Assembly (NCBI GenBank): GCA_012103315.1
Contig: WLWZ01000004.1
Span: 169,547 to 233,546, forward strand
DNA: 64,000 bases
Direction: 5' to 3'
Source of the DNA: Alphaproteobacteria bacterium
GTDB lineage: Bacteria; Pseudomonadota; Alphaproteobacteria; MPNO01; UBA2964
Under the pieces are notes generated by a model that saw nothing but the letters and a program-made list of their open reading frames with translations, was not told the origin of the DNA and searched no databases. Shown here piece after piece: positions 44,615 through 53,801 of this stretch. Numbering within the stretch: the first letter of the stretch is position 1; each line of letters starts with the position of its first letter. Made by a program: the position numbers and the translations under genes.

Positions 44615-44977
44615 ATGAAGTTCATTACATTATTATTTATTTTCGTTTTCGCGCCGGTACTGTCGTCGATGGCGGCTGATTATGACGGCAAATATTCATT
44701 GAAGATCAGTAGCGATGATCCCAATCCAATATGTGGTGGCTTCCTGGTCAGCGATGACATTCACATAAAAAATGGAAAGATCTCTGGCTCAATTCAGCAT
44801 GCGGATGCCGGAACACTGGAGGTCTCGGGAAACGTTGGCTCCGATGGATTGATCGCCGACGTAGAGGCCAATAGTTCTGCTGCGTTTGTGACCATTAATG
44901 GCAGTTTGAAATCACTCAAGGGCACGTGGTCGGAGTCTCGAAGCGACTGTGAAGGGACTTGGTCTGCCAGCCGTTAA
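44615..44977 (+). CDS. Small secreted protein of unknown function
   Basis: The product is 120 residues. A signal peptide (MKFITLLFIFVFAPVLSSMAA, cleavage after AA) precedes a beta-rich mature part with DYDGKYSLKI, CGGFLVSDDIHIKNGKISG and GTWSESRSDCEGTWSASR. Two cysteines (in NPICGG and SDCEG) could form a disulfide. ATG 44615 with AGAAG upstream is preferred over ATG 44600. The repeated GTWS near the end and the short beta segments suggest a small beta-barrel or lipocalin-like fold, but I do not recognise the family. It is 18 bases after the flavoprotein gene. Confidence 0.7.
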   Translation: MKFITLLFIFVFAPVLSSMAADYDGKYSLKISSDDPNPICGGFLVSDDIHIKNGKISGSIQHADAGTLEVSGNVGSDGLIADVEANSSAAFVTINGSLKSLKGTWSESRSDCEGTWSASR

Positions 44978-45024
44978 GGGCCCGTCGATAGTTGATATCT
45001 TTAATTTATACCCAAGGAAAACCG

Positions 45025-45828
45025 ATGACCGAATTGACGCTCGCCACTGAAAAAATGAAGGCTGAAAAGAAAGACGGCATCGGGTGGATGACCTTTAACA
45101 ACCCAGCACGCCGCAACGCTCTCGGCTATGCGATGCGCGAAGCAATTCTGGAGATCATTGAAGATTTTGAGAATGATCCCGAAGTGCGGGTCATTGTTAT
45201 GCAAGGGGCAGAAGACAAAGCGTTCGTCTCGGGCTCCGATATATCGGAATTTGCCGAGAAGCGCGCGACGCCGGAACAGCGCGAAGTCTATGACGCGTTA
45301 TCCTCCAAGGTGAATGAAGCTTTCACCAATATTCAAAAGCCGCTTATTGCGATGATCCGGGGATTTTGCATGGGCGCTGGTGTCGGGACGGCGTTGCATG
45401 CTGATATTCGCGTTGCCGCTGAAGGCTCTCAGTTCGGCGTTCCGGCAGCAAAGCTGGCCTTGGGCTATCCGTTTAGAAATATGAAAAAGATTGTCGACCT
45501 CGTTGGGCCGGCAAAAACCAAAGAAATCGTGTTTACCGGTCGGCGTTACTCTGGCGAGGAAGCCTTGGCGATGGGGCTGATCAATACGCTTGTGCCTGCG
45601 GCCGATCTCGATGAGGTGGTCCATGAGTTGGCTTCGACGATTGCCGCGAATGCGCCGCTGACAATCCTGGCAACCAAGGTGATTGTTGCCGAAGCCGCTA
45701 AGGACCCGGATGATCGCGATGTGGCCTATTGTGATGAGCTGGTCGAGAACTGCATGCTGAGTGACGACTTTAAGGAAGGCCGAACCGCCTTTATGGAAAA
45801 ACGTCCGCCAGTGTTTAAGGGTAAGTAA
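45025..45828 (+). CDS. Enoyl-CoA hydratase/isomerase (crotonase) family protein without both usual catalytic glutamates
   Basis: The product is 267 residues from ATG 45025, which follows AAGGAAA. Crotonase features are WMTFNNPARRNAL, FVSGSDISEF (oxyanion hole) and GFCMGAGVGTALHADIRVAAE with FGVPAAKLALGY. In classical hydratases the two active-site glutamates lie in GxLELA and QPEx. Here those places are Gly (GAGVGTAL) and Ala (FGVPAAKL). Classical hydration is therefore unlikely and another crotonase-fold reaction should be considered. It sits between a small secreted protein and an SGNH hydrolase gene. Confidence 0.85.
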   Translation: MTELTLATEKMKAEKKDGIGWMTFNNPARRNALGYAMREAILEIIEDFENDPEVRVIVMQGAEDKAFVSGSDISEFAEKRATPEQREVYDALSSKVNEAFTNIQKPLIAMIRGFCMGAGVGTALHADIRVAAEGSQFGVPAAKLALGYPFRNMKKIVDLVGPAKTKEIVFTGRRYSGEEALAMGLINTLVPAADLDEVVHELASTIAANAPLTILATKVIVAEAAKDPDDRDVAYCDELVENCMLSDDFKEGRTAFMEKRPPVFKGK

Positions 45829-45840
45829 GAGCTGTAATTC

Positions 45841-47022
45841 ATGCGTCGTATTTTTGGTTACTTGCTGGTTATTGGCCTGCCGGTTCTCGGGGCTGCCTAT
45901 ATGGCAGAAATTTATCTCTGGTATCTCGGTTCGAAATCAATGGAAGCAGTCGCCCAGAAAAGCGGTCACAAATATGATGCGCGCAGCAAAACGGACGTCG
46001 TGGCAGCCTTGCGGAAGGCAGGCAAGAAAGCATCCCTGTACGTGCCGCCAGAAACACTGTTTCGGCCACAGGGAAAAGATCTGGGCTCGGCTTTAAAGGG
46101 CAAAGACGGCAAAGCCTTGCTGTCTCTTGGCGGGGTGTCGGCGACCCTAAATGTAGTCTGCAACGAAGGTGGCGCGTTTTTTCGGTATCCTTCTGATCGC
46201 TATGGTTTCAACAATCCTGATAAAGCTTGGGATAGCGCCACGGCTGATATGGTGACGCTTGGCGACTCCTTTACACTCGGTAATTGCGTTCCTCCTGGCA
46301 AAAGCATGGTCGATCTGCTGCGCCCCAAGACCGGTACGCTGATCAATCTGGGGGGCGGTGGCAATGGCCCACTCTTTATGTTGGCGGGGCTGCGTGAATA
46401 TGGCGCCCGCTTCAAACCAAAGACCGTCCTGTGGTTTTTCTATAATAACGATATCGAGAATTTACGGAACGAGCGGCGAAATCCGATCTTGCGCCGCTAT
46501 CTGGCAAATGACACGTTTTCACAGTCACTGAGCGACCGCCAGCGGGAAATCGATAAAGCATTGTCCAAGCTTGTGGCGTTGTTCAGCGAGAAAACCAATT
46601 GGCGCGAAAGCACGTTGTTTCGTATCCTGCGGCTGCAAACATTGCGGCACCGGGTCGTGCCGCCCAAGCCTGCGCGCGGCCAATCGGGCGGCGACCTGAT
46701 TGCTGAATATGGCAAGGTTTTAACCAAGGCCCGTACCATGGCTGCGGGTTGGGATGGTAAGGTGGTGTTTGTTTATCTGCCTTATCCACCGAGATATTTT
46801 GCCCCCGACGCGCTAGCGGTTAAGGCGGCCTCAGCGCGCAAACAGCAGATGTTGGCGCTGGCTAAAAAAGCCGAGGTTTCAACAATTGATCTTGAACCCG
46901 CCTTTGACGCCTATGCCAAACCCGGAGATCTTGCCTATGCCGCAAACACCCATTACAGCGAGGCAGGCTATCGTCTAGCGGCTGAAACCATTGCCAAAGC
47001 GCTCGTTCTCAAGAAGCCTTAA
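45841..47022 (+). CDS. SGNH/GDSL-type hydrolase with N-terminal membrane segment
   Basis: The product is 393 residues. A single N-terminal hydrophobic segment (YLLVIGLPVLGAAYMAEIYL) anchors or exports it. The SGNH blocks are VTLGDSFTLGNCV (block I Ser), LINLGGGGNGP (Gly), VLWFFYNNDIENL (block III Asn) and AANTHYSEAGYRLAA (block V His). The usual block V Asp is Thr or Asn here (NTHYS). Such proteins often remove or add acetyl groups on extracellular polysaccharides. It starts 12 bases after the crotonase gene. Its stop is the shared TTAA with the class II aldolase gene. Confidence 0.83.
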   Translation: MRRIFGYLLVIGLPVLGAAYMAEIYLWYLGSKSMEAVAQKSGHKYDARSKTDVVAALRKAGKKASLYVPPETLFRPQGKDLGSALKGKDGKALLSLGGVSATLNVVCNEGGAFFRYPSDRYGFNNPDKAWDSATADMVTLGDSFTLGNCVPPGKSMVDLLRPKTGTLINLGGGGNGPLFMLAGLREYGARFKPKTVLWFFYNNDIENLRNERRNPILRRYLANDTFSQSLSDRQREIDKALSKLVALFSEKTNWRESTLFRILRLQTLRHRVVPPKPARGQSGGDLIAEYGKVLTKARTMAAGWDGKVVFVYLPYPPRYFAPDALAVKAASARKQQMLALAKKAEVSTIDLEPAFDAYAKPGDLAYAANTHYSEAGYRLAAETIAKALVLKKP

Positions 47023-47801
47023 GCGTCATAGCCAGGATTGATCCGGTCGAGCATTGTTTTCATCGAATTCCACCCACTTGGCCGTTCTTTGGTGACGGCA
47101 CGGTTGCGGGCGAATTGTTGCTCGGTGTGCTGCAATAAATTATCTGAAATTGGGATGATTTTGCCACCGGCCTGCATAATGGCGAGCTGTGTTTTGCAGG
47201 CTTTCTCCATCGCATACATTTCCTTGAAGGCTTGCCCGATTGTCGGGCCGCAAACCAGCAGCCCGTGATTGCGTAGTACGAGATAGTCTTTGTCACCAAG
47301 GTCCTGCACCAGTCGGTCGCGCTCATCCAGATTATCGGCAACCCCTTCAAAATCGTGGTAGGCGACAGTGTTGTAATACCGCGTGGCTTTTTGGAACCAG
47401 GGCTGCAGCCCTTCTTCCATGGTGGCAACGGCCATGCCCGCTACGGTGTGGGTATGCATGACACATTTCGCGTCGTGGCGCGCCGCATGGATCGCGGAAT
47501 GGATGACAAATCCAGCAGGGTTAATCACATGTTCGGTATCCTGAACGATGTTGCCGTCGAGATCGACCTTCACCAGGCTTGAGGCAGTAATCTCGCTGAA
47601 ATGCATGCCATATGGATTGAGCAGAAAATGCTCGTCTGCTCCTGGCGCCCGCGCCGAAATGTGGGTCGCAAACAAATCATCCATATCGTAATGCGCGACC
47701 AGCCGGTAACAGGCTGCGAGGTCGACCCGCATTTCCCATTCCGCGTCGCTCATTGCGCTATCGGCAGTCTCTAACTTTCTAATCACTGGGCTTGCACACA
47801 T
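47019..47801 (-). CDS. Class II aldolase/adducin family protein
   Basis: The product is 260 residues. AAGGAGG lies five bases before the ATG. The zinc-site histidines are in CVMHTHTVAGMAVA and LVLRNHGLLVCG, and ATHISARAPG and LLNPYGMHFSEI match the family start. Members cleave sugar phosphates such as fuculose or ribulose phosphate, or are non-catalytic adducin-like proteins. The sequence does not separate these. The acid Glu of the aldolases usually lies near the SxG/NPxG region and I cannot place it with certainty. It is convergent with the SGNH hydrolase gene. Confidence 0.87.
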   Translation of the reverse strand: MCASPVIRKLETADSAMSDAEWEMRVDLAACYRLVAHYDMDDLFATHISARAPGADEHFLLNPYGMHFSEITASSLVKVDLDGNIVQDTEHVINPAGFVIHSAIHAARHDAKCVMHTHTVAGMAVATMEEGLQPWFQKATRYYNTVAYHDFEGVADNLDERDRLVQDLGDKDYLVLRNHGLLVCGPTIGQAFKEMYAMEKACKTQLAIMQAGGKIIPISDNLLQHTEQQFARNRAVTKERPSGWNSMKTMLDRINPGYDA

Positions 47802-47908
47802 ATCAGCCTCCTTGTTTCCCGTGTTGGGGCATCATACTGCCTAATCTGTAATTGAATCCAGACGACGCTTATGTGACGATCCGCTAAATCAAATATTTGG
47901 AGGCTCGT

Positions 47909-48601
47909 ATGGCCACGAAGTTTAAACTGTGCAGTTTCAAGACATGCCCCTGGGTGCATCGCGCCGCGATTGTGCTACAGGAAAAGGGCATCGAGTATGA
48001 CATTGAGTATATTGATCGTGATAACCGGCCTGACTGGTTTCTGGCGATTTCACCGCACTCAAAAGTGCCGGTGTTAATTGTTGATGAGGAAACAGCTCTA
48101 TTCGAATCTAATGCGATTGCCGAGTACCTCGATGAGGTTACTGAATCACAGTTGCACCCCAAAGACCCGCTGGACCGTGCCTATAACCGGGCCTGGAATG
48201 ATTATGTCCCGGTTTGCAGCAAGATTACGCATCTGACCGATGCCGATGACGCCGATGATCTCGCCAAGCGTTGTGATGAAGTTCGGGAAATTTTTGGCAA
48301 GCTCGAAGGGGCGCTGGCAAAACGCGATAATGATGGCCCGTATTTCAATGGGGCAGACTTCTCTCTGACGGACGCCTCTTATGCGCCGGCACTGCTGCGA
48401 TTCACCTATTTTGACCGCATCCATCCGCTTGGCCTCATTGAGGACTTCCCGTTGGTTGAAGCATGGCGCAACGCGCTGGTGGCCCGGCCATCGGTCATAG
48501 CGGGTGTGGTGCCGGACTTTGAGGAATATTGGCGCGACATTTTACGGCAAAAGGGCCGCTGGGCGTCGCAATTTCTGCCGACCGCTGCTGCCGCTGAATA
48601 A
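47909..48601 (+). CDS. Glutathione S-transferase family protein (Cys-type)
   Basis: The product is 230 residues from ATG 47909, which follows GGAGG (47898-47902). The N-terminal thioredoxin fold shows LCSFKTCPWVHRAAIVL with a CPWVHR active-site cysteine, then KVPVLIVDEETALFESNAIAEYL for glutathione binding. An all-alpha C-terminal domain follows (LTDASYAPALLRF). The cysteine active site is typical of omega-like and dehydroascorbate-reductase-type GSTs, which do thiol exchange rather than conjugation. It is divergent from the aldolase gene and convergent with the substrate-binding protein gene. Substrate is unknown. Confidence 0.9.
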   Translation: MATKFKLCSFKTCPWVHRAAIVLQEKGIEYDIEYIDRDNRPDWFLAISPHSKVPVLIVDEETALFESNAIAEYLDEVTESQLHPKDPLDRAYNRAWNDYVPVCSKITHLTDADDADDLAKRCDEVREIFGKLEGALAKRDNDGPYFNGADFSLTDASYAPALLRFTYFDRIHPLGLIEDFPLVEAWRNALVARPSVIAGVVPDFEEYWRDILRQKGRWASQFLPTAAAAE

Positions 48602-48708
48602 CGACCTTTTATGTTTTGACGTATCCAGGCTCGTTCCCCCACCCGGTCACCCATCGCCAGTACCATGTGGGTGGCGGCTGGAGTGAAACCGCGTGAGCGG
48701 TGTAAAGT

Positions 48709-49641
48709 CTAACCTTTCCAAAGATCGCGGAACTGGGTGGCGATGATATCGTCATAGGCCACTGGTTCACCCTCGAGTAATCCTGCGTTGCCGGCAAACG
48801 CATTCATACCATCGACCAAATCAGTGCTGATATTAGCATCGTAATAAGGTTGGTCGCGCTTGATCAATGTCTCGATCAATCCGGTTTCCTTTTCCGGGAA
48901 CAGGTCTTGGGCAACCTTGGTGGCCAGTGACGCATCAGCCTTCAGCGCATTCAGTGTTTTAACGATCGCGCGGACCGCCCCGGCGGCAATTTCTGGCTGT
49001 TCATCGACCAGTTTTTGGGAGGTGACCAATGCCGGTTGGGTAAAGTTGAAGGCGGTTGGCGGGCCGTCACCTCGGCGGACATCGATAATACATTTGGCGA
49101 TACCGCTGGTGATCGCCACTTCGGCACCCATGCCATTGGCCCAAAACCCATCAATCTTGCCATCAATCAATGCTTGTGCCGCGACGACGCCGAATGATTT
49201 ACCTTCGGGAATGCCACCTGGCGGCAGACCGATGGTGATGTTTTCGGCTTCGGCATCGATCCCGGCAGCGATCAGGAGCTGACGCAGCCCAACATCGACA
49301 CCTGGTGCCGCGCCGATCCGTAATCCCTTAAGCCCGTTCACATCACCCTTTTTGACATCAATGTCGTGGCGCAGAACCAAGAACCAGTACATGCCCTGCG
49401 ATAGCGCGCAGAGAACTTTCGACCCTTCCCAACGCGGAAACGCCCAAAGCGGTGCATGCGCCGAGCCTGCAACAAAATCACATCTGCCATCGCGCAATGC
49501 GGCAAAGGATTCTGGCACAGGGAAAATAAGCTCAATTTCGGCATCGATGCCTTCTTCTTTAAAGTACCCCAGCTCGACCGCGGCAATCGCCGGGAAATAG
49601 GAATTGGAAACCAAATCGGGTAGGGCGACCTTAAAAGTCAT
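48709..49641 (-). CDS. ABC-transporter-type substrate-binding protein (NMT1/ThiY-like) without signal peptide
   Basis: The product is 310 residues. It begins FKVALPDLVSNSYFPAIAAVELGYFKEEGIDAE, which in short form is the start of NMT1/SsuA-like binding proteins. GRCDFVAGSAHAPLWAF and LKGLRIGAAPG follow. The mature fold starts at residue 2 and no hydrophobic signal or lipobox precedes it. AGGAG lies at good distance from the ATG, so the start is well supported. No permease or ATPase is adjacent. It could be a cytoplasmic binding protein or enzyme derived from the transport family. The ligand is unknown. Confidence 0.85.
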   Translation of the reverse strand: MTFKVALPDLVSNSYFPAIAAVELGYFKEEGIDAEIELIFPVPESFAALRDGRCDFVAGSAHAPLWAFPRWEGSKVLCALSQGMYWFLVLRHDIDVKKGDVNGLKGLRIGAAPGVDVGLRQLLIAAGIDAEAENITIGLPPGGIPEGKSFGVVAAQALIDGKIDGFWANGMGAEVAITSGIAKCIIDVRRGDGPPTAFNFTQPALVTSQKLVDEQPEIAAGAVRAIVKTLNALKADASLATKVAQDLFPEKETGLIETLIKRDQPYYDANISTDLVDGMNAFAGNAGLLEGEPVAYDDIIATQFRDLWKG

Positions 49642-49839
49642 CGAAATCTCCTGAACAAATAGCGTTGAACGTAGAATGTGGCGCGCAGTCTATAGAGACT
49701 GTGTCCGGGACACAAAGGGCTGCCCAAATTCCTCGAAAACGACCTCACAAAACCGTTATGATCCGCATATTGCGCTTTGCCGCCTGGTGCCCCACTTTCT
49801 AGAGGAAGTTCGGGCAATCAGTGATACCAGGAGCGCATA

Positions 49840-50472
49840 ATGGGCAAAAAATTAATAAAGGCGGGCTTTCTCGCGGCATTGATCTTATCAGCAGGCGCGG
49901 TTCAGGCGGCGGATAAGATGAAAAAAGGTCTGGAAACAGCGATATTTGCCGGCGGTTGCTTCTGGTGTATTGAAAAAGACTTTGATCATGTCAAAGGCGT
50001 TGTTGAAACAACGTCCGGCTATACCGGCGGTATCCTTCTCAACCCAACCTATCGGCAGGTGACGGCCGGGCGAAGTGGCCATTATGAGGCGCTGAAAGTT
50101 AAGTTCGACCCTAAAATCATTACCTATACGCAGCTGGTTGAGGTGTTTTGGCGCAGTGTTGATCCGACCGATGGTGGCGGTCAGTTCTGTGATCGCGGAC
50201 AAAGCTATGCACCGGCAATATTCGTCGATACGCCAGAGCAGCAAAAGATTGCCGAGATGTCGCTGGCGACGCTTAAAATGTCAGGCGTGCTCAAACGCCC
50301 AATCAAGACACCGATCCTGAAAGCGGCGAAATTCTATCCGGCTGAAGGCTATCACCAGAATTATTATAAGAAAAACCCGATCCGCTATGGCTTCTATCGC
50401 CGGTCCTGCGGCCGTGATGCGCGTGTCAAAGAAGTCTGGGGAGACCAGGCCTATCGGGGGGTTAATCACTAA
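49840..50472 (+). CDS. msrA: Exported peptide-methionine (S)-S-oxide reductase
   Basis: The product is 210 residues. A signal peptide (MGKKLIKAGFLAALILSAGAVQA in short form LAALILSAGAVQA) precedes the MsrA domain. The catalytic GGCFWC (about residue 37-42) is followed by VETTSGYTGG, GHYEALKVKFDP, GGGQFCDRGQSY and EGYHQNYY. A C-terminal SCGRD segment may carry a resolving cysteine. It repairs oxidised methionine in the periplasm with an electron source not seen here. AGGAG lies seven bases before the ATG. No msrB is adjacent. Confidence 0.93.
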   Translation: MGKKLIKAGFLAALILSAGAVQAADKMKKGLETAIFAGGCFWCIEKDFDHVKGVVETTSGYTGGILLNPTYRQVTAGRSGHYEALKVKFDPKIITYTQLVEVFWRSVDPTDGGGQFCDRGQSYAPAIFVDTPEQQKIAEMSLATLKMSGVLKRPIKTPILKAAKFYPAEGYHQNYYKKNPIRYGFYRRSCGRDARVKEVWGDQAYRGVNH

Positions 50473-50592
50473 CGTGGTTCCCCGATCGTATGCCCCATAT
50501 TTGTCACCGCTATTCAAGATTGTAATTTGCTATTAGGCTTCCTCTCATGACGTGCGGTGATGTTCCGCCGTATAGCTTAGGGGGAGGCATCG

Positions 50593-51564
50593 ATGCTGTT
50601 TATCACCAATCGCGAGCCTAAGGGCTCGATCAAATCGACCAAGAAAGCAAAACAGTTTCAATTTGATCTCGATAAGAACGCGCCAGCCAATTCGGTGTTT
50701 TTTTGCGAACGGAAAGGTGCCCGGAAATATTCTGAGATTGGTTCCGGCAGTTTTATGAAGCGGCTGAAGGACTCGCTGTCAAAACAGGTGTTGCTCTATA
50801 TCCACGGATTTTCCAACCTGCCCGAGGATCATATTTTCCCGCGGGTTGAAGCGCTGCAATCGATGTTTGATGCGCGTGAAGAGAACCTGATCGAGGTCGT
50901 GCCGCTGATCTGGCCCTGTGACAACGACTTTGGCATCGTCAAAGATTACTGGGATGATCAAAAGGCCGCAGATCAAAGCGCCTTTGCCTTTGCTCGGGTG
51001 TTGCAGCGCTTTATGGATTGGCGAACACAGGAGCCGGCAGAGGATCCCTGCCTTAAACGCATTAACGTTCTAGCGCATTCGATGGGCAATCGGGTACTGC
51101 GTGAAACCATGAATAAGTGGGAGAAGTATGATCTCGCGGCGGGTGTGCCGCTGTTGTTTCGGAATACGTTTCTGGTCGCCGCTGATATCGTCAATGAAGC
51201 GTTGGAGGAAGATGGCACGGGTAAGTTGATTACCCATGCGTCGCGGAATGTTTCAGTCTATTTTACCTCGGACGATCTTGCGCTGCGCTCCAGCAAAATT
51301 TCAAATCTTAAAAATAAAGTGGCGTCGCGTCGGTTGGGTCATACCGGGCCGGAGGACATGCGGGCCGTGCCGACCAACGTTTATGCCATTGATTGCGACA
51401 ATTTCAACAATCGCTATGACACGCCAAAAGGTCACAGCTATTTCCTGCAGGATGACAGTGGTAAGCCGGGCAAGGTGTTTGATCACATGTTTACGTCGAT
51501 CAAAACCGGCCGGGTGACGGTCGATGATGCGCGCAACCGGCGACATATTCTCAAGGTGAAATAG
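50593..51564 (+). CDS. DUF900-type alpha/beta hydrolase
   Basis: The product is 323 residues. The hydrolase core shows VLLYIHGFSNLPEDHIF (oxyanion region), INVLAHSMGNRVLRE with the nucleophile Ser in AHSMGN, and a final His probably in KGHSYFL. DUF900 proteins are predicted cytoplasmic or membrane-associated esterases of unknown substrate. GGGGGAGG lies close before the ATG. It stands between msrA and a convergent ornithine cyclodeaminase-like gene (8-base gap) and shows no clear operon partner. Confidence 0.85.
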   Translation: MLFITNREPKGSIKSTKKAKQFQFDLDKNAPANSVFFCERKGARKYSEIGSGSFMKRLKDSLSKQVLLYIHGFSNLPEDHIFPRVEALQSMFDAREENLIEVVPLIWPCDNDFGIVKDYWDDQKAADQSAFAFARVLQRFMDWRTQEPAEDPCLKRINVLAHSMGNRVLRETMNKWEKYDLAAGVPLLFRNTFLVAADIVNEALEEDGTGKLITHASRNVSVYFTSDDLALRSSKISNLKNKVASRRLGHTGPEDMRAVPTNVYAIDCDNFNNRYDTPKGHSYFLQDDSGKPGKVFDHMFTSIKTGRVTVDDARNRRHILKVK

Positions 51565-51572
51565 GAGAGACC

Positions 51573-52595
51573 TTAAATCTCGTTGAACAAATTGAGGGAT
51601 TCACCGACGTCCTGCTCAGCGGCCCGTTGCAGCGCGAAATTGGCCAGTGCCAGGTCGCAGATCGCCATGCCCTGAATAATCGCGTAGATCCGTTCGGTGG
51701 CGCTTTGGCGACCGGGGCGCTGTCTGCTAACAACCTGGCCGATATGGGCATCGACTTGTTGTTCAAGTTTCTCGCGGGTGGTGAGTTCGTTCTTGAGCCA
51801 ATGAGACATGTCGCCCAACACCGTCGCGTACTCGAACTCATCGACAATGAACCTGTCCGTCTCGTCCAACACGCCGAATTCAACCTCTTCGGTTTCGCCC
51901 ATCGAGCATAAGAAACTGCCGGGCGACAGCATGCCGGGCTGGATGACAGGCGCGTCGGCCATGGTCAGGGTAATAACAATGTCAGCGCCGTCGATTGCTT
52001 GAGGGACAGTTTCGACGGCAACGAGTTCGGCAGATGTCGTCGCCGATTGTTCGTGGCAGAATCGTTCGGCACTTTCATAGTGGCGCGCCACGACACGAAT
52101 TTCTTGCAAGTCGAAATTATCCGTCAGGGCAGGAAATAAATGTCGAGCAATGTTTCCCGCTCCGATCAGCGCAACGGTCTTTGAATCTGGTCGCGCGAGA
52201 AACTTGGCGGCAACAACAGCGGTCAACGCGGTCCTGAAACGATGCAGCCAGGTTTCATTGAGCAGGCCGATGGGGCTGGCGTTGCGATCATCGTAGACCC
52301 ACAGCATGTGTCGGGATTTTGAGGCCTTATCGGCATGAGTGGGTGGATCGCTGATCAAGCGAATGCCAGTGATCTGCTCGGCATGAAGCGTCGCGCCTTT
52401 GATTCGATAACGGGCGTCGCCGATATCGCCAGTGCCACTCGCAAGTGCTGTCGGGTGAGAGAGCGTGTGACTGTTGCCGGCGCCATCGTTGCGATAGGTC
52501 TGCTCGATGATTGCCAAGGCTGTTGGAACATCGAGCAGCCGTTGCAGATCGCGCTCCCGCAGGACCTGGATTGATGGACTCGTTTCGGAGGACAA
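51573..52595 (-). CDS. Ornithine cyclodeaminase/mu-crystallin family protein
   Basis: The product is 340 residues. The family start is RDLQRLLDVPTALAIIEQTY, the substrate region AEQITGIRLISDPP, and the dinucleotide loop KTVALIGAGNIARHLFPAL. DIVITLTMADAPVIQPGM and FIVDEFEYATVLGD follow. Enzymes in this family include ornithine cyclodeaminase, alanine dehydrogenase and pyrroline or ketimine reductases, which motifs alone do not separate. The conserved active-site Lys after the first strand is not obvious in the usual place. It is the first gene leftward from the tRNA, with a 74-base gap. Confidence 0.88.
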   Translation of the reverse strand: MSSETSPSIQVLRERDLQRLLDVPTALAIIEQTYRNDGAGNSHTLSHPTALASGTGDIGDARYRIKGATLHAEQITGIRLISDPPTHADKASKSRHMLWVYDDRNASPIGLLNETWLHRFRTALTAVVAAKFLARPDSKTVALIGAGNIARHLFPALTDNFDLQEIRVVARHYESAERFCHEQSATTSAELVAVETVPQAIDGADIVITLTMADAPVIQPGMLSPGSFLCSMGETEEVEFGVLDETDRFIVDEFEYATVLGDMSHWLKNELTTREKLEQQVDAHIGQVVSRQRPGRQSATERIYAIIQGMAICDLALANFALQRAAEQDVGESLNLFNEI

Positions 52596-52669
52596 GATAG
52601 TGCTCCCGGTGGATGATCGTCGGTTGAGAGCCTGCCTCTAGGGCGGGTGATTGGCAAGATGGGGGAAAG

Positions 52670-52746
<77 letters not shown>

Positions 52747-52802
52747 GTCGGGCGGAGACTACTCCAGCCGCCCCCCTTTGGGCAATTGTCTTCGTCGGCT
52801 GT

Positions 52803-53795
52803 TCAACCGTTATTTTCGTTAAGCGTTTTATTGGCTTGTTGGTCGGCGCCCGACGGCAGAACAGCTTTGCGATCCTTCATCCAGGCGGCTATGTCGCGCC
52901 AGATAATTTCGGCTTTGAGATCGCGCAGCAGCATGTGCCAGGCGGTGTCGTAGAGGGCGCGGGTCATGTGCCGTGTGTCGAGCCGCCGCATCACTGTAAG
53001 GCTGGGATTCTTGGGAACAATTTCGTCCTTGAGACCATAGGCGATCAGAAGGGGTGTATGGCTGATCTTTGGCGTGGCGGCAAAGGCGATGTCCATCAAA
53101 TCAACCAACCCTTTGATGGTATCGATGCGGGTCTCGCGGATCATCTTTCGATCCTTGGAAATCTTGCGCAACATCTTGATGTTGTCGCTTGGCTGGATTT
53201 TTAGTCCGCGTCCGGTCAGCTTCAGGTCCGGCATAATATGATAGGCCAGCCATAAAGCCGCGCGCTGAAAAATGTTCATATGAGATCGACCCCACACGGC
53301 GGGGGCCGCGAGAATAGCGCCATCGATCCCGTCAATAAGTCCGTCGGCAAGAGTGGCCATCACCACCGCGCCACCCATGCTGACACCGAGAACAAATAGC
53401 GGTGTCTCTGGATGGCGTTTGCGGATCGCTTTTACCGCTGCTCGCAGATCGGCTGTGAGCGTCTTGGTACCAGGCCAAAAGCCACGTCCTGGAGCGCCAC
53501 CAAATCCTCGCTGGTCGTAGGCATAGGTCGTGATGCCCTTCTTGGCCCACCACGGCGCGGGCAAATAAAACGCATTGGCATAATCGTTAAAGCCATGCAG
53601 GGCGATCATCACTGCGCGTGGTTTTTCTTGAGGTGTTTCAGCTTGCCAAATGCGGAGTGGTAATTGTGCGCCATCTGCTGCAGTGAGGATCTTGTTACTG
53701 ATCGTCGGCGATACGGTGGCGGGGCCCATCGGTTTGAGGACCGGCGTAGTACACCCGACGCACAGCAACAGCAGAGAGAGAACCACGAGGCGCAT
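52803..53795 (-). CDS. Lipoprotein alpha/beta hydrolase (serine aminopeptidase S33, lysophospholipase-like)
   Basis: The product is 330 residues. The N-terminus [14 protein letters not shown] is a lipoprotein signal with Cys at about residue 15 (lipobox CVGC, slightly unusual at -3). The hydrolase shows [25 protein letters not shown] and the nucleophile elbow [13 protein letters not shown] (GxSxG). A late Asp in [10 protein letters not shown] and His in [11 protein letters not shown] complete the triad. S33 proteins of this type act on monoacylglycerols or lysophospholipids. It lies 6 bases after the ABC ATPase gene on the same strand, so the pair is probably co-transcribed. Confidence 0.88.
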   Translation of the reverse strand: MRLVVLSLLLLCVGCTTPVLKPMGPATVSPTISNKILTAADGAQLPLRIWQAETPQEKPRAVMIALHGFNDYANAFYLPAPWWAKKGITTYAYDQRGFGGAPGRGFWPGTKTLTADLRAAVKAIRKRHPETPLFVLGVSMGGAVVMATLADGLIDGIDGAILAAPAVWGRSHMNIFQRAALWLAYHIMPDLKLTGRGLKIQPSDNIKMLRKISKDRKMIRETRIDTIKGLVDLMDIAFAATPKISHTPLLIAYGLKDEIVPKNPSLTVMRRLDTRHMTRALYDTAWHMLLRDLKAEIIWRDIAAWMKDRKAVLPSGADQQANKTLNENNG

Positions 53796-53801
53796 TGTTG
53801 G

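Noticed and set aside
48602..48708. Terminator hairpin between the GST and substrate-binding protein genes
   Set aside because: CCACCC and GGGTGG can pair over a long loop, but no T run follows and other pairings compete.
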